Assembly: GCA_022577435.1 (NCBI GenBank)
Contig: JAKOON010000100.1
Span: 713,004 to 777,003, forward strand
Length of the DNA stretch: 64,000 bases
Reading direction: 5' to 3'
Origin: Embiotoca jacksoni
Lineage: Eukaryota > Chordata > Actinopteri > Embiotocidae
How positions within the stretch are numbered: the first letter of the stretch is position 1; each line of letters begins with the position of its first letter. A program made the translations under genes and the position numbers. Below the pieces are notes generated by a model, which was given only the letters and a program-made list of their open reading frames with translations, did no database searches and was not told the DNA's origin. Shown piece after piece: positions 56,260 through 64,000 of the stretch.

Positions 56260-56874
56260 GTTGACTCCAGTTCAAGTTTGTGTATTGAAAATGGAAGTTT
56301 GTCTCTCTTCTATAGTTCAGTAAAAGCTCAGCTCCTCCCTGAATCTCTCCGTCTCCTCTTTGATCTGTAGTTTCACTTCTCTCAGTTACTCTTCTTCCTG
56401 GTTAACAGACTGGTAGCAGCACTTTGAATCACTGTGAGGAGGGAGGTTAGTTTATTTATGATTGTTTTATAACACAAGATAAAGACATGGATCATTTTTT
56501 ATCACTGTTGGCCAATACAAGGACTCAATGACAGAATTGTTTGAGTCAGATGATAATAAAAGGAAAACGTGGCTTCAAATATTTTTCCAGATTCTGTGAG
56601 CAATAAGATGAACATCAACAGACAGTTTAGACACATTTTATTTGAGGTGGTTTACAGAAGTTAAGAAGCAACTGATTCTCAGTTATTTCAGCTAAAGATG
56701 CTGCAAAGTAAATTCCAAGATTTGCTTCTCAATACATTATATACGTGTGAAATGAGTTGCTGAAAGTATATATAAAGTTTTTAAACTTTGTCGCACTGAA
56801 ATGTGGAGTTAGACCGTGAAACAGTTTCTCACCCGTCTTCAAGTCAGGTTTTTTTTGACGGAGCTAAAACCTAA

Positions 56875-56969
56875 CCTATCTACGTCAAAACAACCTATCT
56901 GCGTTACAACAGCCTATCTACGTCACAACAACCTATCTACGTCACAACTACCTATCTACGTCAGATCAC
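56875..56969 (+). repeat. 19-bp TACGTCA repeat array, THAP copy 3
   Basis: Five units as in the other copies, followed by the TATA-like box and ATTTGCAT at 57040-57047. Confidence 0.7.
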
Positions 56970-57125
56970 AGACAGTTTATATAACCTTCTGCATGGCTCC
57001 TCTTCTCACACGGTGAAACGCTATAAAAGCCTGGAGCTCATTTGCATAAGAGGTCATCCCACTCGACTTCAGTTCTACTCCTGCTGTAGTCAGATTGTTA
57101 TTGTACATCAGGGAGCTGCTACAAG

Positions 57126-57559
57126 ATGTCTCCTTCACCCTGCAAGTGCATCTTTCCTGGAAGCAAGAACCTCCAAAGCAGCGCTGCATCTCTATTTAAA
57201 TTCCCTACTGATGAAGGAAAAAGAGGTGGATTGATTTCATGAAGAGCCTCGCTGAAGGAGACTTTAGGATTAACACCAACAGCCGCGTCTGCAGGGACCA
57301 TTTCACGGCGGATAGTTTCAACTTGGACCGGAGACGGACCGAGTTCACAGACGCACCGCTTCTCCTGCAGCGCAGCTCCGATCCGAGTTTCACCCTCACG
57401 GCCGTTCATCTTCCGCTCTCACCGGCACCGTCCACCGCCGCCGGACCGCGCCGCTGGCCGTGTCCGCCGCCGGACCGGACCGCGGCGCAGGACCGCCGGC
57501 AGTCTCCGCCGCTACCATCGGCTGTCTCGTCCACCACTGCCGGCAGTTCACCACTCAGC
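57126..57559 (+). pseudogene. THAP zinc-finger exon, frameshifted, copy 3
   Basis: Same frame break as copies 1 and 2; donor GTAAGT at 57560. Confidence 0.72.
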
Positions 57560-59032
57560 GTAAGTTCTGTGCTTGTTATAATTATACGAGATAACTTTTC
57601 CACAGTAACTGCTGCATTTAGTCCTCGGTGTAAACCGCTCACGTGATTTTACTCGCTGCAGAATAACTTTATTTTGGTGAAATGGGAGTTCATGTGCTAA
57701 TTAGTTTCTATTGAGCTCGTAGCAGAGTTCAGAGGAAAATGCTCCGATAATCGCGGATTCTTTTTTTATGCCTGTCCATCGAGCTACAATAAGGAACTAT
57801 AATATATGTAACTGTATTTTACATGTTGGGGTGATGGTAAACATGGACCAGAAGAGATCTTGTCCTCACGATTAATGAGGGTTGTTGTTTTTGTACTCCG
57901 GTGTAACGTTACAATCACAAACCCTCTCGGTTACATGTACCGGTACCGGTCCGGTTAAACGAACCCAACTACATGTGCAGGAGGCTGCAGAGAGCAGGCG
58001 GAGGTGGAGGAGGTGGAGGAGGAGGTGGATGGACATCAGTGGAAGAGAAAGACTGTCGGCTCGACCTGAGCAGGTTCAAAGTTTGAATTGACGTGATATA
58101 ATGAATTGATGTGATGTGATGCAGCGTTGTGGATGTTGCAGTCGTTACAGAACTAAATCAACTCCTCTCTTATTATCTCCACTATTGTAATGCAGATACG
58201 TTAGAAGTAGTTGGAGACTCACTGTCTGCTGTCTCTAGTGTCCAGTTTTACTCCTGTGTTACAGCTCAGGGGGACAAGCTGGATTTGATTGCATCTGTAT
58301 GTTTCACTCATTGGACAAATAAATTCTGAATCTACTGTGTTTTCTCAAAGCAGGCTGCTCCGTCCACCAGAGAGACGGAGTACCAGTGGGACATCATGCC
58401 TAAAGTCACCGAGAGGTTGGATGTCAGACAGACCGCTTAGTGGGGAAAATAACTGCAGCCACAGGACTGTCATACAGGACACTGAACACCTTCCAGCGAG
58501 TGGGCGGAGCTTCAGCTCCGTCAGGCGACACGCCCCCCCAGTCTCAGAGCAGAGAAGACTGATGATTTTCTCATGATTTCAAAGCTTAATTTAACAAACT
58601 TGTCTGTTTTTTTACATTCATCTTTGGATGGGTAGTTAACAACCCATACTTTTGTGGTGTGATGAACTTAAAACTAATTTTCATTTCTACTTTACAGCAT
58701 CTTTAAAGGAAGAGCTGGAACACCAGAACTTCACACGTAATAACCCAGTTTTCATGAATCCTAAATTTCTTCTCTGAATCTCTTCCGACCTCAACTCACA
58801 CTTCAAAACAAGACTTAGTTTTTACTGATTTACAACCTAGTTAACTAAGTTATAGCTTATGTTGATGTTTTATAATCACCACAAAGAATGCAGAGTATCT
58901 AGAGGAGGCTGGATCCTAGCAAACCATCCAAGTTTATCAGTGTGTCTCCCTCTAGTGGATGTTGTGGAGTTTATTCTGTTGTCTTTGCTCCAAAGGTTTT
59001 TGTACAGAGTTTTGGTGTTTCCTGTCACTGTG

Positions 59033-59476
59033 GGCCTCAGAGCACAGTAGTACACAGCAGAGTCAGACGGATGAAGCTTCTTGATCTTCAGAGGAACTGA
59101 TTTCTCGTTGATTTTAGCATCAAATCTTTCTGTCTTGAAGTCTGGAGCATTATCATTTGTTCCAAAGGTATCACGCCGCAAAACATACTTTGGAAAGTCA
59201 TTTTCTACTTGTTTGTACCAGAACAAATAACGATTTTTGTCAGTTGTCTCAAAGTTACAATCAAGTGTAACTGTGTCTCCTTCAGTAGCAGAGACATGTC
59301 CTGATGTCTGGTTCACTTTGTCTTCTCCTTTACACTCTGAGGAAGAACAGAACATTCAGAGGAAGACATGAATCAATAAAGATGATTGATTAAATCAGAA
59401 CAATCAATCAACGCGTTGATCTTTCTATCTTACCAAAGAAAAGAGCAGCAAGAATAATCCACAGCCAATGTTCCAT
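59033..59476 (-). CDS. TCR V segment, family A, copy A15 (long-CDR2 class)
   Basis: Leader 59434-59476, V exon 59033-59336, heptamer 59026-59032, CTCF-like core 58948-58958. CDR1 TTDKNRY, FR2 YKQVENDFPKYVLRR, CDR2 DTFGTNDNAPDF then KTERF; KIKKLHPS for KIQKLHPS. End CALRP. Confidence 0.9.
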
Positions 59477-59696
59477 GTGTACAACAAGGTTTAAATGAAC
59501 AGGAGAAACTAGCTGATGTTCAACATTCAGTCTGACAGTTGTTCTCTTCACAGCAGCAGTTCTTATTGACAGGATGGTTGAACTCAGTGCAGAAGTAGTG
59601 CACCGCCTACTTGATGATGTCGCCCTCTAGTGGAGGTAAAAAGTGGAGTTCAGGTTTGTGTTTTTGTACAGAGACTGTGGGTTTGCTGTCACTGTG

Positions 59697-60196
59697 GGCT
59701 TCACAGCACAGTAGTACAGAGCAGAGTCCTTCAGTTTAGATGAGATGATCTCCAGATCAACACGTTTCTGTGTTTTGTCAATGTGAGCTGAGAAATCAGA
59801 ACGAGTTGGATGAATCGATCCATCCTCTGTGATGTAGAGCAGGAACTCTGGTCTGGATCTCTGGTGTTGTTGATACCAGTGGATGCTGTAGATAGCACCG
59901 TCATATTTACAGGTCAGATTGATGTTTGTTCTCTCTGCAACAACTTGTTCAGTTCTGTCCGGCTTTATGCTGTTCATGGAGACCAAGGCTGCAAAATGAG
60001 TTCTTCATGTCAGTTAGTCTGAGAGAGACTGAAACATCAAGAGACTCAACAGAGGTCTGAACTTTTTCTTTCATATGTGATCATAATGAGATTCATTTGA
60101 GAAAATGGGACAAAATACTGTTATAATTAGACATTTGTCTCAGTTTCAACACTCACCTATGAAGTGAAAGAAAAGTAACAACAGGTAAAGCAACAT
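59697..60196 (-). CDS. TCR V segment, family B, copy B11
   Basis: Leader 60157-60196, V exon 59697-59988, heptamer 59690-59696 (type-2 RSS), CTCF-like core 59623-59633. CDR1 AIYS before IHW; end CAVKP. The upstream GC box is mutated near 60362. Confidence 0.9.
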
Positions 60197-60552
60197 GTTT
60201 TCAGTTGTTGAAGTCAGACAGCAGATGAACAAACTTCTTCTGTAACAGAATGGAAATACAACTAGTCCTGTCTGCTGCACAGCCCTCCTCCTCAACATCA
60301 AGCTGACTGTACTTTTAGTGCTGCAGACAGAAATACTCTGATTGGCTAAGTTGAACATTGGTGGGAGGAGCCATAGAAAAACATGTTTATGGCATATGTC
60401 TGAGAAACAGTTATTCCAGACTGTCTGAAAACATCAAAACATGTTATAGAAGTTTATCAGTGTGTCTCCCTCTAGTGGATGTTGTGGAGTTTATTCTGTT
60501 GTCTTTGCTCCAAAGGTTTTTGTACAGAGACTGTGGGTTTGCTGTCACTGTG

Positions 60553-61031
60553 GGCCTCACAGCACAGTAGTACAGAGCAGAGTCCTTCACTGCAGCAGAG
60601 GAGATCTGAAGATCCATTTGGTTTTTATTTACTTTAACAGACAGTCGAGGGTTTGGATCTGACATTAGTTCTCCTGTTCCAAAATGAGATATCAGGAGCT
60701 CTGGTTGTTTTCCTGGATTTTGTTTATACCAGTAAAACTCATCACTTCTAGCTGCTTCTTTGGAGTATCTGTAGGACAGAGTAACAGTGCTGCCTTCTAA
60801 ACTGGACTCTTCATTGTTGACTGGATTGAGTTCTTCACAGCTGACATCTACAAGAAAGAAGTTGAATCATTAAGTTAGTCAACAAGTTTTCACGTCCTGT
60901 AACTGAAGAAGCTGTGATCAAAAGATCATATATGAATGTACCTGCCACTGAATAGAGCTGAAAGAGATAAATAATAAATCTGACTTACCAGTGAATAAAT
61001 GGAGAAGCAACACTGATATTAAAAACGTCAT
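60553..61031 (-). CDS. TCR V segment, family H, copy H3
   Basis: Leader 60989-61031, V exon 60553-60847, heptamer 60546-60552, CTCF-like core 60468-60478. CDR1 KEAARSDE; EELNPVNN for EELTPVNN; end CAVRP. Hybrid RSS like H2. The promoter decamer is the degenerate form (61144-61153). Confidence 0.87.
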
Positions 61032-61627
61032 GTTTCAACAAAACCTGCTCAATAACTCTCAAACTAAACTCTGTGAAGTCTGAACACTTTCTGATGGTGA
61101 CAGCCAGACGTCCCTCAACTGTTCAGGAAGCTCCTCCTCCTCATGATGCAACAGTGACATAGTGAAACCAACAGGATTCAATAAAATAACCACAAAAAAC
61201 ATTTTTACATCCTCAAGTATGTAATTTGAGACAGAATGTTTCTTCTGCTTTACATTGTGGGGAAGAACGGAACAAGCAGAGGAAGACAGTAATTGTTGGT
61301 GAATTGATTGATTGAAAAGACGATCAATAAATTTAATTTAGAAAATGTTATCTGAAATAATTTCCGCCTTTATTACGGAGGAAAAAAAATACAGGACAGA
61401 TTTTTTTTAAATAGTCAGAGGGATGTTGATAAGAAAGTTCATTGGTGTGTTTTACTGACTCTTATTGATTTCTTGTAAAATTACAAACTATTAAGGGAAC
61501 TAGTTTTATTAAAACAAACCATCCAAGTTTGTCAGTGTGTCTCCCTCTAGTGGATGTTGTGGAGTTTATTCTGTCGTCTTTGCTCCAAAGGTTTTTGTAC
61601 AGAGTTTTGGTGTTTCCTGTCACTGTG

Positions 61628-62068
61628 GGCCTCAGAGCACAGTAGTACACAGCAGAGTCAGACGGATGAAGCTTCTGGATCTTCAGAGGAACTGATTTCT
61701 GATTGATTTTAGCATCAAATTTTTCTTTGTTGAACTCTGGAGCCTTTTCTACATTATTTGAGTAACATTTCAGCATGTACTTTGGATAACTGTTCACTTC
61801 TTGTTTGTACCAGAATAAGGTGGGAGCTCTGTCACTGGTCTTAAAAGTGCAATTAAGTGTAACTGTGTCTCCTTCAGTAGCAGAGACATGTCCTGATGTC
61901 TGGATCACTTTGTCTTCTCCTTTACACTCTGAGGAAGAACAGAACATTCAGAGGAAGACATGAATCAATAAAGATGATTGATTAAATCAGAACAATCGAT
62001 CAACATGTTGATCTTTCTATCTTACCAAAGAAAAGAGCAGCAAGAATAATCCACAGCCAATGATCCAT
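61628..62068 (-). CDS. TCR V segment, family A, copy A16
   Basis: Leader 62026-62068 starts MDHWLW instead of MEHWLW. V exon 61628-61928, heptamer 61621-61627, CTCF-like core 61533-61543. KVIQTSGH, VTLNCTFK, CDR1 TSDRAPT, CDR2 YSNNVEKAPEF, end CALRP. Last complete V before the hAT insertion. Confidence 0.9.
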
Positions 62069-62204
62069 TTGTACAACAAGGTTTAAATGAACAGGAGAAA
62101 CTAGCTGATGTTCAACATTCAGTCTGACAGTTGTTCTCTTCACAGCAGCAGTTCTTATTGACAGGATGGTTGAACTCAGTGCAGAAGTAGTGCACCGCCT
62201 ACTT

Positions 62205-64000
62205 CAGGGGTGGCCAACCAGTCAGAGACTAAGAGCCACATTTTTTACTGTGTTACCGCAAAGAGCCACATCATACACATGGGCACACATGAACATCACC
62301 CCATCCCTTCCTCTTACACACACACACCTCTGCTCAGCCAAATTTATTGCGTGACATTATCATGTCACACACCAACATGATAATGAGAGAAATTGACTCC
62401 TACAGTACTAAGACCACAGGCCAGTCATTTTCAACAATGAACATTGTGTGCACTGTCTCACACACACAAACTCTCAGTTCAACAAAGTCCACAAACAAAA
62501 ACATAATAATTTACAATAGCGTTTTTCACTTACTATGCATGTTGCTGAGTGCGACTTCTGGCATTCCTTGTCTTGAACAATCCTCTTCAAATCTGGCTTG
62601 TATTCTGTTGTTGCCACTCGAAGCAATTCTTTCTCATGGGTGTCAGTCAGAAAGATCGATGCTTTGATTTCACGTGTTTCAGGGTAGAAAACACAGACTC
62701 GCAGACGTATGTTGACCCAAACATTGACAGTATCTTAAGCGCAGCCCGTTTGACATTGGGGTATTTTTCCATTGGCACACTTTTCCAGAACTCAATGGTC
62801 CCTTCCCTTAAAGCAGGTTTCAGTTGGTCCTCCTCACAAAGATCGATCATCTCCAACTCAGCCGCGGTCTCATCTGTGACTAGCGGGGCTTTCAAACAGT
62901 CCGTCTCCGCATTAAATGGGTCGACGAGGAACGTAATCTGTGGCCTTTTCAGTTGTAGATCACGGAACCGGATGACAAAGCTTTCGTGCAGGTTTTCAAC
63001 CAGTGTTGCATATCTGGCTCTTTGCTTATTCAGGGCGGCGCTGGTGACTTGCCCGCTGGCTTTTAGCAGAGTGGGAAAATGCGTTAAATCTCCCTTTTGA
63101 ATATGCGCCTTGAACAGCTTCAGTTTGTTGACAAACGCAAACACACTTTGCACCAGGTCAGGCAGCATTTTTAACTTACCCTGCAGGGTCAGGTTCAGTC
63201 TGTCCAAGTGACACAGCATGTCGACCAAAAAGGCCAGATCCATAATCCACTCGACGTCCGAGAGCTCGGGATAGTCCTTGTCCTTCTCTTCCATGAACAG
63301 TTTCACGGCATCCAAAAGCTCAAAGAAGCGAGCGAGCACCTTGCCTTTTGACAGCCACCTCACAGTGCAGTGCAGCGGCAGGTCACCTGGAAGTCCTTGG
63401 TCCAGCTCAGCGAAGAGATTCTTGAATTGCCTGTGGTTAAGCGCATGTGTGCGGATGTTGTTGACGATTTCCATCACAGGCTTCATGACGTTGTCTAAAT
63501 TCAATGATTTAGACATGAGTTGCTCCCTGTGGATGATGAAGTGGAAATTCCAAAACTCGGGAAATGTTTGGTCAGCTTTGCACAGCCCCACAAGTCCGTT
63601 CACAGATCCGATCATGGCCGGCGCTCCATCCGTGGCTACTGCAGTTAGCTTCGGTACGGGCAGATTTGCTTTCGCAAATGCAGCCATCATTGTTTCTTTC
63701 ACATCTATGCCACGGGTTCTGTCTTTTAATGGCACAACATCAAGGAGTTCTTCTTTGATCACACAATCTTTTGACACAGACCGTGCAAATATTGCCAGCT
63801 GAGGCTTGTCTTGTATGTCACAACTCTCATCCAATGCGACACTAAAATACTCACATGCTTGAAGGTCAGAGTGCAACTGTGATTCAATAGCCGTGTTAAT
63901 GTCCGATATTCTGTGTTCAACAGTGTGGCGGGACAGTTGGATGTCTGATACCATTCGTTTTAGTTTGTCGTTTTCAGGAGACAAGATTTCAACAACGTCA
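62205..64000 (-). mobile_element. hAT-type DNA transposon, left end and most of transposase (continues beyond window)
   Basis: It starts with CAGGGGTGGCCAACC, a typical hAT terminus, directly after GCCTACTT (62197-62204), the expected 8-bp target copy. In other A-flanking regions the sequence continues GATGATGTCGCCC here, so the element sits just before the CTCF-like core and RSS of the next V. The region 62220-62640 holds subterminal repeats with AGAGCCACAT motifs. The right end is outside the window. Confidence 0.85.
62647..64000 (-). CDS. hAT transposase, ZBED5/GTF2IRD2-like, 5' partial
   Basis: An open frame of about 450 codons that is still open at the window edge; the start is therefore outside. 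Motifs in order: FSVALDESCDIQDKPQLAIF (first Asp), TDGAPAMIGSVNGLVGL (second Asp), FHFIIHREQL, LHCTVRWLSKGKVLARFFEL (conserved RW), and a C-terminal hATC dimerisation region KYPNVKRAALKILSMFGSTYVCES with the catalytic Glu. The frame stops at 62647-62649 where homologues go on, and the next frame reads LTDTHEKELLRVATTEYKPD, so a one-base shift trims the tail. The N-terminal BED finger, if present, is off-window. Confidence 0.85.
   Translation of the reverse strand, partial: DVVEILSPENDKLKRMVSDIQLSRHTVEHRISDINTAIESQLHSDLQACEYFSVALDESCDIQDKPQLAIFARSVSKDCVIKEELLDVVPLKDRTRGIDVKETMMAAFAKANLPVPKLTAVATDGAPAMIGSVNGLVGLCKADQTFPEFWNFHFIIHREQLMSKSLNLDNVMKPVMEIVNNIRTHALNHRQFKNLFAELDQGLPGDLPLHCTVRWLSKGKVLARFFELLDAVKLFMEEKDKDYPELSDVEWIMDLAFLVDMLCHLDRLNLTLQGKLKMLPDLVQSVFAFVNKLKLFKAHIQKGDLTHFPTLLKASGQVTSAALNKQRARYATLVENLHESFVIRFRDLQLKRPQITFLVDPFNAETDCLKAPLVTDETAAELEMIDLCEEDQLKPALREGTIEFWKSVPMEKYPNVKRAALKILSMFGSTYVCESVFSTLKHVKSKHRSF

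Larger units (their letters stand above)
56693..58705 (+). mobile_element. THAP-domain DNA element, copy 3
   Basis: Offset 10,286 bp from copy 2, with the longer GGAGGTGGA microsatellite of copy 2. Terminal repeats as in copy 1. It shares the F-upstream insertion point. Confidence 0.75.

Noticed and set aside
1..62068. Assignment as immunoglobulin heavy-chain or TRB V genes
   Set aside because: The CAL/CAV starts, WYKQ/WYRQ frameworks and SCEELTP-type segments fit teleost TRAV/TRDV better, though a database comparison would be needed to settle it.
1..64000. J, D or C segments of the TCR locus
   Set aside because: No FGxG-type J motif with a 12-RSS, no constant-domain exons and no transmembrane exon were found on either strand.

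Overview
This window is a dense, one-directional array of T-cell receptor V gene segments, most likely part of a TRA/TRD (alpha/delta) locus of a teleost fish. No species can be named from the sequence. The fish assignment rests on the V framework types, on two Tc1/mariner-type elements and a hAT element of kinds common in ray-finned fish, and on the packing of 55 V segments into 62 kb. All 55 lie on the minus strand. Each has a short leader exon (40-46 nt), an 88-255 nt intron, one V exon with FR2 Trp and the YYCA motif, and a 23-type recombination signal (RSS). No J, D or C segment was seen, so this is V-only territory. Alpha versus delta use cannot be decided here.

The segments fall into eight groups named here by leader and framework: A (16), B (11), C (8), D (8), E (3), F (5), G (1) and H (3, close to E). 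Four are clear pseudogenes (G, two of E, one of F), and one F copy has a shortened RSS spacer. The array is built from A-led modules: A-B-C-D (about 3.81 kb, or 3.62 kb with a shared spacer deletion), A-B-H (about 2.6 kb) and A-F plus a THAP element (about 3.88 kb). The order is: 0-9.7 kb irregular (E,B,C,D,G,A,B,A,E,A,E); 10.4-12.0 kb Tc1 element; 12.2-15.4 kb F,C,D; 15.6-16.7 kb large foldback element; 16.9-30.9 kb A,B,H / A,B,C,D / A,F,B,C,D / A,F, with a second Tc1-like element at 26.5-28.1 kb; then THAP copy 1, three A-B-C-D modules, A-F-THAP, A-B-H, A-B-C-D, A-F-THAP, A-B-H and A. A hAT transposon begins at 62,205 and runs off the end.

Within a family the copies differ mainly in CDR1 and CDR2, while introns, frameworks and flanks stay very similar. 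Three observations stand out. A CTCF-type core (CCACTAGAGGG) lies just downstream of the RSS of 45 of 46 non-D V segments. RSS cassettes are swapped or hybrid between families. All E, F and H segments have Tyr in place of the first canonical Ig-fold Cys. Candidate regulatory motifs include a Vbeta-type decamer exactly 113 bp upstream of E/H start codons, GC/CCAAT boxes at B and D, and an RFX X-box palindrome in the C-D spacers.
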